IMG/VR virus record: IMGVR_UViG_3300028925_001748
Location: 1-27,836 of that record
From: a virus
Length of the DNA: 27,836 bases
Reading direction: 5' to 3' (one strand)
Positions 17,327 to 23,973 of the stretch are shown one piece after another. The notes beneath the pieces are model-generated. The model did no database searches. It was not told where the DNA came from and worked only from the letters and a program-made list of their open reading frames with translations. The stretch's first letter is position 1, and each line of letters begins with the position of its first letter. The position numbers and the translations under genes were made by a program.

Positions 17327-17399
17327 TTCTATTCCTCTCTATTGGTTAAATTGATTTGCTAATGACTGCCAGTGTAAACGACAATCATAGGTAAAGCAA

Positions 17400-17591
17400 T
17401 TATCCAAAGTAATTGTCATTGAGTTTCAGCATATATGACCCGTTACTATGGGGCATTGCTACCATAACCTCCGTGTCGTCGTCGTCCATTGCCTTGACCC
17501 ATCCATCGCTATCAGTAACAGTGAAACCTCCCGCCTTTAATTGCTTGACTAGGGTATTAACCTCTCGCTTATTTTTCATAAACTTGACCAT
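17400..17591 (-). CDS. Hypothetical early protein, 63 residues
   Basis: The protein reads MVKFMKNKREVNTLVKQLKAGG and continues with a beta-rich acidic stretch (WVKAMDDDDTEVMVAMP) to NDNYF. A helix followed by strands, with a glycine turn, gives it a small alpha/beta look. It has a superficial likeness to HicA-type double-stranded RNA binding folds but lacks the HicA histidine. GGGAGG lies 8-9 bases upstream of the ATG. Function unknown. Confidence 0.7.
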   Translation of the reverse strand: MVKFMKNKREVNTLVKQLKAGGFTVTDSDGWVKAMDDDDTEVMVAMPHSNGSYMLKLNDNYFG

Positions 17592-17592
17592 G

Positions 17593-17874
17593 CTATGCTA
17601 CCTCCCGTAATCTGTTTCGTTCTCTTTGTCTAACGTCACATAATATATCTAATAATCTACTCGCTGATTCATTTGCTTTGCGCGGAAAGGTATCGGAAAC
17701 CATATCTTCAACTGCTAACATGCATTCAAACTGAGCATCAGCAAAGCCCTGTGCGCGTAGCTTGGTTGAATCGTCGTGATAGTCTGCCTTTGCTATACGC
17801 TCCCAGTGGCTCCGTTCCTCACAATGCTTTATGTAGTGTGTTTCCGCTATTGTCATGTATTCAGTGTATGTCAT
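17593..17874 (-). CDS. Hypothetical early protein, 93 residues
   Basis: An all-helical, charged protein (MTYTEYMTIAETHYIKHCEERSHW at the start, RQRERNRLREVA at the end). It has three cysteines without zinc spacing. AAAGG lies about 8 bases before the ATG. It sits one base before the next gene and 20 bases after the peptidase-like gene. No domain recognised. Confidence 0.7.
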   Translation of the reverse strand: MTYTEYMTIAETHYIKHCEERSHWERIAKADYHDDSTKLRAQGFADAQFECMLAVEDMVSDTFPRKANESASRLLDILCDVRQRERNRLREVA

Positions 17875-17894
17875 ATCTATATACCTTTAGTTGA

Positions 17895-18317
17895 TTAACC
17901 TACGTCTTCAATTTTATAACACAATCGTACTCTGTGTCTACTACCCTTACCAATAGCACTCCAATCTTCAAGGACACCATCACGGCTTACCGCACAATGA
18001 CTAGCAGTTAAGAACATATAACGGCCTGACATTGGCGCATGGTTGGCTACGGTTCCTAATGTAGCACCGTAAACATTAGGAACATGAACTAATTGCTTAC
18101 CCATTGATTGATATAGTTTGATAATGTGCCATTGTGAAATACCGCGACCCTTAACCCTGCCGACTGTACGTTCTGCGATTGCCCTAGCCTTTCCGAATGA
18201 TAAGTCACACGCTACCGCCAAGCCTATCACTGTACAAAAGTTATTGTCCTTATAGTATTTACTACCTACCTTTGATAACTCTGCGTAGGAATGTCTAAAA
18301 TGTTTGATCTTATTCAT
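17895..18317 (-). CDS. Papain-fold cysteine peptidase-like protein, first early gene
   Basis: A 140-residue protein. NNFCTVIGLAVACDLSFGKARAIAE gives a cysteine (Cys28) at the start of a long helix. SGRYMFLTASHCAVSRDGVLEDW then gives a histidine (His107) on a strand, followed by an acidic residue (Asp118). This Cys-helix, Gly-rich strand, His-strand, Asp order is that of small phage papain/C39-like domains. Activity is inferred from pattern only; the acidic member is the least certain. It is the first gene of the leftward unit, directly after the structured leader, so it should be made earliest. AAAGG lies about 10 bases before the ATG. A host-modifying role would fit that timing. Confidence 0.72.
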   Translation of the reverse strand: MNKIKHFRHSYAELSKVGSKYYKDNNFCTVIGLAVACDLSFGKARAIAERTVGRVKGRGISQWHIIKLYQSMGKQLVHVPNVYGATLGTVANHAPMSGRYMFLTASHCAVSRDGVLEDWSAIGKGSRHRVRLCYKIEDVG

Positions 18318-18332
18318 TTTCTAATACCTTTA

Positions 18333-18656
18333 GTTATTCACTACAAACACCAGTTGCCTAGTGTCTCCAGTGAATAACCGCTGATTAAATACGGTACTGC
18401 TTAACGGCACACCTTCGCCCTAGGGCTACTTCCCGTCATAACCGTTTCTAATCTTGGTTATTCTGCCCGCTAAGGATGGTCTTCTGTCTCACTATTGCCA
18501 AGGCTACTAAGCTGAGAGTTTAAACCGCTATTGCGGGGGGCTTCAGGGACTGTTTCCTTCGTCTTCAGCCTATAAGTCACCTTGGTAACTGCTGAAGCTA
18601 GGTATCAATCTGGGGAACCGTTCCCCTGTTGCCTGAGTCCATTGTATCGACTCAAC
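18333..18656 (-). ncRNA. Candidate structured RNA or structured leader upstream of the early operon
   Basis: No frame of use is open here, but nested helices are dense. In plus-strand coordinates: 18333-18341 with 18370-18378 (9 perfect pairs) enclosing 18347-18353 with 18358-18364, whose loop on the minus strand is GCAA, a GNRA tetraloop; 18403-18407 with 18442-18446 around the palindrome GCCCTAGGGC at 18417-18426; 18487-18491 with 18513-18517; 18525-18528 with 18533-18536; 18563-18569 with 18591-18597, stacking on 18575-18580 with 18585-18590; 18612-18617 with 18621-18626; 18634-18639 with 18649-18654. Two helices contain a G-U pair only when read on the minus strand, where the plus strand would have an A-C mismatch. 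That favours leftward transcription. I do not recognise the family. Confidence 0.6.
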
Positions 18657-18662
18657 AGCTAA

Positions 18663-18691
18663 TGTATATAATGCAAACTATATAGTGTCCA
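18663..18691 (-). promoter_or_regulatory. Leftward early promoter candidate
   Basis: On the minus strand TGGACA (18686-18691), 17 bases, then TATACA (18663-18668): five and four of six consensus matches. The start would be near 18656, where the folded region begins. A second -10 match, TATAAT, lies at 18695-18700 on the same strand but with a poor -35; it sits inside the dyad ATTCAT-TAT-ATGAAT (18691-18705), which could be an operator overlapping the promoter. Confidence 0.6.
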
Positions 18692-18748
18692 TTCATTATA
18701 TGAATACCATATGTTACCTTCTATCATGCGCGCCCGCGTAGCAAGAAC

Positions 18749-18851
18749 CATGCCAACTATATTCACATGCAATACTTATGCCAACATGGTGGGGTCTATA
18801 GGTATCCACACGGACACACACACTCGCCCCATGCAATACCCATGCCAACAT
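18749..18851. repeat. Iteron-like direct repeats next to the DnaA-box cluster
   Basis: ATGCCAAC occurs three times in the same orientation (18750-18757, 18778-18785, 18842-18849). The second and third copies are part of a 22-base direct repeat (18766-18787 and 18830-18851) that differs at only two adjacent bases (tt versus cc). Short tandem sites beside DnaA boxes are typical of initiator-binding iterons, but no initiator protein is recognised in the window. Confidence 0.65.
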
Positions 18852-18980
18852 AAGCACCATGCCCCGTGTATAACCTGTGGATAACTTATGTAGCCTGTGG
18901 ATAACTTATGCACACCTTATGCACACCTTATGCACTGCTGTGGGTATCCTGTGGATAACTTATGTAAAACCTGTGGATAA
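18802..18980. other. Candidate replication origin: DnaA-box cluster
   Basis: Four copies of TGTGGATAA, the complement of the canonical DnaA box TTATCCACA, lie at 18876-18884, 18896-18904, 18950-18958 and 18972-18980. Two TTATGCACA boxes, matching TTATNCACA, lie in the opposite orientation at 18906-18914 and 18917-18925. Near matches with one mismatch are at 18802-18810, 18865-18873 and 18928-18936. A G-rich patch (about 18984-18997) follows, then very AT-rich DNA (19261-19330 has about 16% G+C by my count), which could unwind. The cluster sits between the divergent transcription units, a usual origin position. A DnaA-titrating or DnaA-regulated control site is the alternative. Confidence 0.72.
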
Positions 18981-19059
18981 CTTCGGGGGCGGGGGGCCGC
19001 GTGGCTATTGTAGTATTGTTACTGTACCCTCCGGCATACAAAATAGTAGGAAATTAGGA

Positions 19060-19107
19060 TTGACAACTGTATCCTCATGTGTACTGTAACCTTATGTAAT
19101 ACATAAG
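19060..19107 (+). promoter_or_regulatory. Possible rightward promoter with a palindrome at its start site
   Basis: TTGACA (19060-19065) is followed after 16 bases by TACTGT (19082-19087), a moderate -10. The 7-bp dyad CTTATGT-AAT-ACATAAG (19091-19107) covers the expected start point. A further TTGACA at 19130-19135 has only a poor -10. Activity is less certain than for the promoter at 19188. Confidence 0.4.
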
Positions 19108-19187
19108 AAAACACAGGTCTACCATAGGGTTGACACAAGCAGTGTAAAGGGACATGAGAATAACTTAGATAATATAGTAAATAATGC

Positions 19188-19216
19188 TTGACTTCTGCTT
19201 AATAATATGCTATAAT
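19188..19216 (+). promoter_or_regulatory. Strong rightward sigma70 promoter for packaging and head genes
   Basis: TTGACT (19188-19193), a 17-base spacer and TATAAT (19211-19216), eleven of twelve consensus positions. The start is expected near 19223, which leaves a very AT-rich leader of about 130 bases before the small terminase gene. It should drive the terminase, endolysin and portal genes. Confidence 0.85.
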
Positions 19217-19219
19217 AAC

Positions 19220-19336
19220 TAGTATACTAAAGAGATAAAGATAACCAAGCGCCTTAAGGGTACTTAAGAAAACTTTAAGAATTAACTTTAAAGAAATAAT
19301 TAAAGTAAATACTAAAGCATATTTAAGTATACTTAA
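19220..19336. promoter_or_regulatory. Operator-like palindromes in the late leader
   Basis: TAGTATACTA (19220-19229) covers the expected start of the promoter at 19188, and TTAAGTATACTTAA (19323-19336) lies just before the small terminase ribosome site. Both contain the 8-base core AGTATACT. CTTAAG also occurs at 19253, 19263 and 19332, and AGATAACCAAG is repeated directly at 19239-19249 and 19336-19346. The same AAGTAT half-site appears in the palindrome at 15478-15491. Confidence 0.45.
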
Positions 19337-19355
19337 GATAACCAAGGGGTATATT

Positions 19356-19760
19356 TTGAGTAACGAAAAGCAGCCTGTAGTAAAAAAGAAAGGCAGACCC
19401 AAGAAGAAAGATGTTGTGTCAAAAACAACAGGCAATAGGAATAAGGTAGGTCGTCCTAAAGGTGATGCTTCAATCATCAACGACTATAAAGCTAGGATGC
19501 TTGCTTCCCCTAAGTCTAGGAAGGTCTTGGACTCTATATTGTCAGCAGCCTTGGACGATGATCATAAGAATCAAGCAGCGGCTTGGAAGCTGTGTATGGA
19601 TAGATTACTGCCCGTTAGCTACTTTGAGAAAGATAAGGCAACTGGTGGAAAGAGTGCAATCAATATATCAATCACAGGCGTGGGTGGAGAAACTACTATC
19701 ATCTCAGGCGGTAACGAACAAGAACCCATTGAAGGGGACTACACTGATGTCGAGCATTGA
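19356..19760 (+). CDS. Small terminase subunit candidate with two AT-hook-like motifs
   Basis: A 134-residue protein. The N-terminus is highly basic with two GRP cores (KKKGRPKKK at residues 10-18 and KVGRPKGD at 31-37), as in minor-groove AT-hooks. The middle is helical (ARMLASPKSRKVLDSILSAAL, then NQAAAWKLCMDRLLP) and the C-terminus is acidic. The start is TTG, supported by AAGGGG about 7 bases upstream; the first ATG in frame is 48 codons later. It opens the packaging operon ahead of TerL, where the DNA-recognition subunit is normally found. The functional call is by position and DNA-binding character, not by a clear family match. Confidence 0.68.
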   Translation: MSNEKQPVVKKKGRPKKKDVVSKTTGNRNKVGRPKGDASIINDYKARMLASPKSRKVLDSILSAALDDDHKNQAAAWKLCMDRLLPVSYFEKDKATGGKSAINISITGVGGETTIISGGNEQEPIEGDYTDVEH

Positions 19761-20121
19761 TCAAGAGCTAAAGTACTTTGCTAAAGCAGAGTTTGCCTGT
19801 CAGTACACAGGTGAGAATGAAATTAAAAATGATTTCTTAATAAAACTTGATAGCTTGCGCGATGTCTGTGGTTTCCCTTTTATAATAACAAGTGGTTTTA
19901 GATCAAAAGACCATCCCATTGAACGAAGCAAGGAAAATTTAGGAACTCATGCCCAAGGTATTGCCGCAGACATTAAAGTTAGCAACGGAACACAGCGTTA
20001 CAAGATTGTTGAGGAAGCTATTAAAATGGGCTTTTCAGGAATCGGAGTTGCTTCTAACTTTATTCATGTTGACATCCGCGACTTGGACACTAACGAGTCT
20101 CCTGTAATGTGGACGTACTAA
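19747..20121 (+). CDS. M15-family peptidoglycan peptidase (endolysin)
   Basis: A 124-residue peptidase_M15 domain. SGFRSKDHP, then GTHAQGIAADI and FIHVDI carry the zinc ligands His68, Asp75 and His107, with Asp109 beside the last one. Such enzymes cut peptide cross-links of peptidoglycan and serve as phage endolysins. There is no signal peptide, so a holin should be needed, but none is recognised nearby. The ATG at 19747 has AAGGGG 9 bases upstream and overlaps the small terminase gene by 14 bases; the longer open frame before it is a shadow of that gene. Placement between the two terminase genes is unusual. Confidence 0.9.
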   Translation: MSSIDQELKYFAKAEFACQYTGENEIKNDFLIKLDSLRDVCGFPFIITSGFRSKDHPIERSKENLGTHAQGIAADIKVSNGTQRYKIVEEAIKMGFSGIGVASNFIHVDIRDLDTNESPVMWTY

Positions 20122-21375
20122 TTGGCTGATTTAAAGGTTGAGCTACTACCTTGGCAGCAGACAGTATACGAAGACAAGACACGCTTTAAGGTCATAGCAG
20201 CAGGTAGACGTACAGGTAAGTCACGATTGGCTGCTTGGGCTTTAATACTTAACTGTTTGTCAGCTAAGAAGGGTCAGGTGTTCTACGTAGCTCCTACACA
20301 GGGACAGGCTAGGGACATCATGTGGCAGATGCTGCTAGAGCTAGGCAACCCTGTTATCTCTTCAAGCCATGTCAATAACCTACAGATCAAGTTTATTAAT
20401 GGCGCACTCCTGACACTTAAGGGCGCAGACAGGCCGGAGACCATGCGTGGTGTCAGCCTTAAGTTCTTAGTCATGGATGAGTATGCAGATATGAAGCCAG
20501 AGGTGTGGGAGCAAATCCTACGTCCGGCTCTTGCGGATCAGAAAGGTGATGCAATGTTCATTGGTACGCCAATGGGTCGCAACCACTTCTATGACCTATA
20601 TTCATACGCAACCATTAGTGAAGATGATACCTTTGTAGGCTATCACTTTACAAGCTTTGATAACCCACTGCTAGACCCTGAAGAGATTAGAGCCGCTGAG
20701 AAGTCAATGTCAGCCTTTTCCTTCCGACAGGAGTTCATGGCATCCTTTGAGGCTCACGGTAGTGAACTGTTTAAGGAAGATGATGTCAAGTTTAGTGAAG
20801 AAGAGCCTAAGGAAGGTGAGTTTTACATTGCAGTGGATTTGGCGGGTTTTGCTGACGTACAAAAAGTAACTACTAAAACAAACAGGCTTGACCAAACGGC
20901 CATTGCAGTTGTTAAAGCAGGTGTTGATGGTTGGTGGGTTGCTAATATTATACATGGGCGTTGGGGCGTAGAAGAGACTGCTAGGAAAATCTTTGAAGCA
21001 GTTAGAGACTACCGTCCACTAGCTGTAGGCATTGAGAAAGGTGCTTTAAAAAACGCTGTACATCCATACTTAAATGACCAGATGAAAAAAAATCAACGGT
21101 TTTTTAGAGTAGAAGAACTTACACACGGTAACAAAAAGAAAATAGATAGGATTGTGTGGGCTTTACAAGGCCGTTTTGAACACGGTAACATCACATTAAA
21201 CAAAGGTTCTTGGAACAGTCAATTTTTAGATGAGTTATTTCAATTTCCTAACTATTTAGTTCACGATGATTTAATAGATGCCTTAGCATATATAGACCAA
21301 CTTGCAAAAGTTTCTTATGCTTATGATTATGAAGAAGAAGAATACGAATTTTTAGACAAATACGCAGGGTATTAA
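20122..21375 (+). CDS. terL: Terminase large subunit (packaging ATPase-nuclease)
   Basis: A 417-residue TerL. The ATPase half has an adenine-binding segment (ELLPWQQTVYED), Walker A AAGRRTGKS (residues 26-34), Walker B FLVMDE (Asp119, Glu120) and the coupling motif FIGTP. The RNase H-like nuclease half has IAVDLAG (Asp239), VGIEKG (Glu305) and HDDLIDALAY (Asp382/383/386). It starts with TTG directly after the endolysin stop (TAATTG); no earlier or nearby ATG exists, and translation is probably coupled. It pumps DNA into the prohead through the portal encoded next. The length is on the short side but all motifs are intact. Confidence 0.96.
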   Translation: MADLKVELLPWQQTVYEDKTRFKVIAAGRRTGKSRLAAWALILNCLSAKKGQVFYVAPTQGQARDIMWQMLLELGNPVISSSHVNNLQIKFINGALLTLKGADRPETMRGVSLKFLVMDEYADMKPEVWEQILRPALADQKGDAMFIGTPMGRNHFYDLYSYATISEDDTFVGYHFTSFDNPLLDPEEIRAAEKSMSAFSFRQEFMASFEAHGSELFKEDDVKFSEEEPKEGEFYIAVDLAGFADVQKVTTKTNRLDQTAIAVVKAGVDGWWVANIIHGRWGVEETARKIFEAVRDYRPLAVGIEKGALKNAVHPYLNDQMKKNQRFFRVEELTHGNKKKIDRIVWALQGRFEHGNITLNKGSWNSQFLDELFQFPNYLVHDDLIDALAYIDQLAKVSYAYDYEEEEYEFLDKYAGY

Positions 21376-21377
21376 CT

Positions 21378-23339
21378 ATGTTAGAAGAAAAAGATGAGTT
21401 TCTTATAGAACAAGACCTAGAAAACTGGGTAATAACTAAGTGTGATTCTTGGAGAGATCATTACGAAGCTAACTATGCACAGAGGTTTGAAGAATATTAC
21501 CGTTTGTGGAGAGGACAGTGGTCTATAGAAGATAGATCAAGAGAAACAGAACGCTCTAAAATTATTACTCCTGCCCTACAGCAAGCGGTAGAGTCCTCAG
21601 TAGCAGAATTAGAGGAAGCTACTTTTGGACGAGGTAAGTGGTTTGATATTAAAGATGACATACAAGACCAAGACACTCAAGATATTGAAATGTTGCGTAA
21701 ACATCTTGATGAAGACTTTACAAAGAACAAAGTACGTAAAAGTGTAGCAGAGTGTCTTATAAATGCTGCTGTGTTTGGCACGGGAATTGCTGAAATTGTA
21801 CTATCCGAAGAAAAAGAGATGGCCCCTGCTACTCAACCAGTTATGGGAGGAGAGCTACAGGCAGTAGGTGTAAACATACGTGAAAGAACTTGTGTTAAAC
21901 TACGTCCTGTAATGCCTCAGAACTTCCTTATTGACCCTGTAGCCACTGATATTGATTCAGCCTTGGGTTGTGCTATTGATGAGTTTGTATCCTCGCACCT
22001 AGTAGAGCAGTCACAAGAAAGCGGAGTGTATAGAAACGTAGATATTGTTTCAGCAAGTCCTGATTTTGATATTGAACCAGATCAAGACCTAACTAGCTTT
22101 GATGATGATAAAATACGTCTTACTAAGTACTATGGTCTAGTACCGCGTCACTTGCTTGAGAAGGCTCTAAACGACGAAGACTCAGAAGAAGAAGAAATTG
22201 TTGAGTTAGATCAAGAAGACAGCAGTTCTTATTATGTAGAAGCAGTTGTTATTATAGCTAATGGCGGTACTTTGCTTAAAGCTTCCGAAAATCCTTACAT
22301 GATGGAAGACAGGCCCATTATAGCATTTCCGTGGGATGTCGTTCCTAGTCGTTTCTGGGGTAGAGGGGTGTGTGAGAAAGGGTATAACTCTCAAAAGGCG
22401 TTAGACACTGAAATACGAGCTAGAATAGACGCTCTTGCACTTACTATACACCCTATGATGGCAATGGATGCCTCACGTATGCCTAGAGGTGCTAAACCTT
22501 CCATACAGCCTGGAAAAACCATACTAACTAACGGTAATCCTTCTGAAATACTACAGCCGTTTAACTTTGGTAATGTTAATCAGATTACTTTTGCACAAGC
22601 AGCAGCCTTGCAAACAATGGTACAAACATCTACAGGCGCTGTTGATTCTGGCGGTATATCCGGTGGTGTTAATGGAGAAGCTACAGCTGCAGGTATCTCT
22701 ATGTCCCTTGGTGCTATTATTAAGAGACACAAGCGTACTTTAATTAACTTCCAAGAATCTTTTATTATTCCTTTTGTTACCAAAGCAGCTTGGCGTTACA
22801 TGCAGTTTGAGCCTGAAATGTATCCGGTAGCTGATTACAAGTTCCACACCTCTAGTTCACTAGGTATTATTGCGCGTGAGTACGAAGTAACTCAGCTAGT
22901 CCAGTTGTTACAAACCATGTCTCCTGATACTCCCATGTATCCTAAGCTAGTTATGTCTATCATTGATAACATGAACCTATCTAATCGTGAAGAGCTTATT
23001 AGAACACTTGAGCAAGCCAATACTCCTAATCCTGAAGCACAACAAGCTGCACAACAGGCTGAACAAGCAGCTCAGCAAGCACAGTTGGCTTTTCAAGCTT
23101 CCCAAACTGCCGCGCTTAACGGACAAGCACAAGAGTCAGTAGCAAGGTCACAGAAGTTAACAGTTGAAGCACAGGTTATACCACAGGAGCTTGAAATTGA
23201 CAGGATTAAAGCTGTAACAACTAACCTAAGAGCAGGTGACGCTGATGATAAAGAGTTCCAGAAGCGTATTGAAATGTCTAAACAAATGCTTAAAGAAAGA
23301 GAAATAGCTGTTAAGGAAGGAGCTAATAGCAATGTCTAG
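21378..23339 (+). CDS. Portal (head-tail connector) protein
   Basis: A 653-residue protein. The helical N-terminus (YAQRFEEYYRLWRGQW, then SKIITPALQQAVESSVAELEEA) and the middle with PVMPQNFLIDPVA, FPWDVVPSRFWGRGVCEKG and DTEIRARIDALAL are typical of portals of marine podoviruses. The C-terminus is a long Gln/Ala-rich helix (residues about 552-600), matching the barrel of P22-type portals. It follows TerL by two bases and overlaps the next gene by 8. As the unique capsid vertex it binds TerL during packaging and the adaptor later. Confidence 0.9.
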   Translation: MLEEKDEFLIEQDLENWVITKCDSWRDHYEANYAQRFEEYYRLWRGQWSIEDRSRETERSKIITPALQQAVESSVAELEEATFGRGKWFDIKDDIQDQDTQDIEMLRKHLDEDFTKNKVRKSVAECLINAAVFGTGIAEIVLSEEKEMAPATQPVMGGELQAVGVNIRERTCVKLRPVMPQNFLIDPVATDIDSALGCAIDEFVSSHLVEQSQESGVYRNVDIVSASPDFDIEPDQDLTSFDDDKIRLTKYYGLVPRHLLEKALNDEDSEEEEIVELDQEDSSSYYVEAVVIIANGGTLLKASENPYMMEDRPIIAFPWDVVPSRFWGRGVCEKGYNSQKALDTEIRARIDALALTIHPMMAMDASRMPRGAKPSIQPGKTILTNGNPSEILQPFNFGNVNQITFAQAAALQTMVQTSTGAVDSGGISGGVNGEATAAGISMSLGAIIKRHKRTLINFQESFIIPFVTKAAWRYMQFEPEMYPVADYKFHTSSSLGIIAREYEVTQLVQLLQTMSPDTPMYPKLVMSIIDNMNLSNREELIRTLEQANTPNPEAQQAAQQAEQAAQQAQLAFQASQTAALNGQAQESVARSQKLTVEAQVIPQELEIDRIKAVTTNLRAGDADDKEFQKRIEMSKQMLKEREIAVKEGANSNV

Positions 23340-23592
23340 GACTACTCCGGCAAAAGGTAAGGCTAAGGTTAAAATTACATCTGGAGGTAAGAAGGTAAGC
23401 TACGGACAATCAGGTAACGCTAGTGGTGGTGGCCCAAGGGTAAAAGCAGGTACATCTAAAGGAGATGCGTATTGTGCTAGAAGCCTTGGCATTAAAAAGG
23501 GTGTTTCTAAAGATAAACAGAACGACCCTAACACCCCTAACAATTTATCACGCAAGCGTTGGAGATGTTCTGGCGCTCAGTCTAGGAGATAG
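23332..23592 (+). CDS. Small basic conserved phage protein
   Basis: Eighty-six residues beginning MSRTTPAKGKAKVKITSGGKK, with GDAYCARSLGIKK and LSRKRWRCSG segments bearing two cysteines. It is rich in Lys, Arg and Gly. I recall close relatives directly after portal genes in marine phages, so it is probably a minor virion or head-assembly protein. It overlaps the portal gene by 8 bases. No defined function. Confidence 0.78.
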   Translation: MSRTTPAKGKAKVKITSGGKKVSYGQSGNASGGGPRVKAGTSKGDAYCARSLGIKKGVSKDKQNDPNTPNNLSRKRWRCSGAQSRR

Positions 23593-23594
23593 TT

Positions 23595-23693
23595 ATGTAC
23601 GGAAGTAAACCACCAAAGAAAAAAAAGAATACAGTTTCATTACCAAAGCGAGGACAACGCGTACTGAAGAGTAAGAAGAGCAGAGGGAAATGA
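23595..23693 (+). CDS. 32-residue Lys-rich protein
   Basis: The frame reads MYGSKPPKKKKNTVSLPKRG and ends KSKKSRGK. Nearly 40% of residues are Lys or Arg. AGGAG lies 6 bases before the ATG, two bases after the previous stop, and its stop is shared with the next start (ATGA). Probably nucleic-acid binding or virion-associated, by charge. Confidence 0.62.
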   Translation: MYGSKPPKKKKNTVSLPKRGQRVLKSKKSRGK

Positions 23694-23815
23694 AAGGACA
23701 GACTCACGGTGGTAAAGGTAGCACTCCTAGAAAAACTGATCCAAAGAAGTTTTCAGAAAACTACGATGCTATTTTTAAAAAACCTAAGAAGGAGAAGGAA
23801 GATGAAAGGCGTTAA
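23690..23815 (+). CDS. 41-residue basic protein
   Basis: The frame reads MKGQTHGGKGSTPRKTDPKK, then FSENYDAIFKKPKKEKEDERR. GAGGG is close upstream, and it overlaps the neighbours by 4 and 14 bases. Highly charged and probably disordered. No family known to me. The overlaps and ribosome site support it as a real gene. Confidence 0.6.
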   Translation: MKGQTHGGKGSTPRKTDPKKFSENYDAIFKKPKKEKEDERR

Positions 23816-23972
23816 GCATTATAAAAAAGATGGTACAATGCATACAGGGTCTAGTCATAAAATGGCTGACGGTACTTTACATACCAATAAGTCTCATACT
23901 AAGACAAGTGCAAAACTTTTTCACTTTAAAGATTTATCTACAAAAGCTAAAAGCAAAGCAAAAGGTAAATAA
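23802..23972 (+). CDS. 56-residue His/Lys-rich conserved protein
   Basis: The frame starts MKGVKHYKKDGTMHTGSSHK. A short motif is duplicated: DGTMHTGSSH and DGTLHTNKSH. The C-terminus is Lys-rich (KSKAKGK). AAGGAG lies just upstream of the ATG. Short proteins of this type (HYKKDGTxHxGxxHKM) are common near head genes of marine phages. The paired histidines could bind metal; no role is proven. Confidence 0.7.
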   Translation: MKGVKHYKKDGTMHTGSSHKMADGTLHTNKSHTKTSAKLFHFKDLSTKAKSKAKGK

Positions 23973-23973
23973 A

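Noticed and set aside
18333-18656. Cobalamin riboswitch, tmRNA, RNase P RNA or group I intron
   Set aside because: I looked for the B12 box, the tmRNA ends, RNase P core motifs and the group I P7 region and found none; the region is reported as unrecognised structured RNA.
18984-18997. G-quadruplex in the G-rich patch after the DnaA boxes
   Set aside because: Only two adjacent G runs are present, too few for an intramolecular quadruplex.
18877-19089. 70-residue frame across the DnaA boxes
   Set aside because: It arises from the repeats, has no ribosome site and no protein-like composition.
19462-19746. N-terminal extension of the endolysin frame
   Set aside because: It lies within the small terminase gene, has no ribosome site and low protein-like character; the M15 domain begins after the ATG at 19747.
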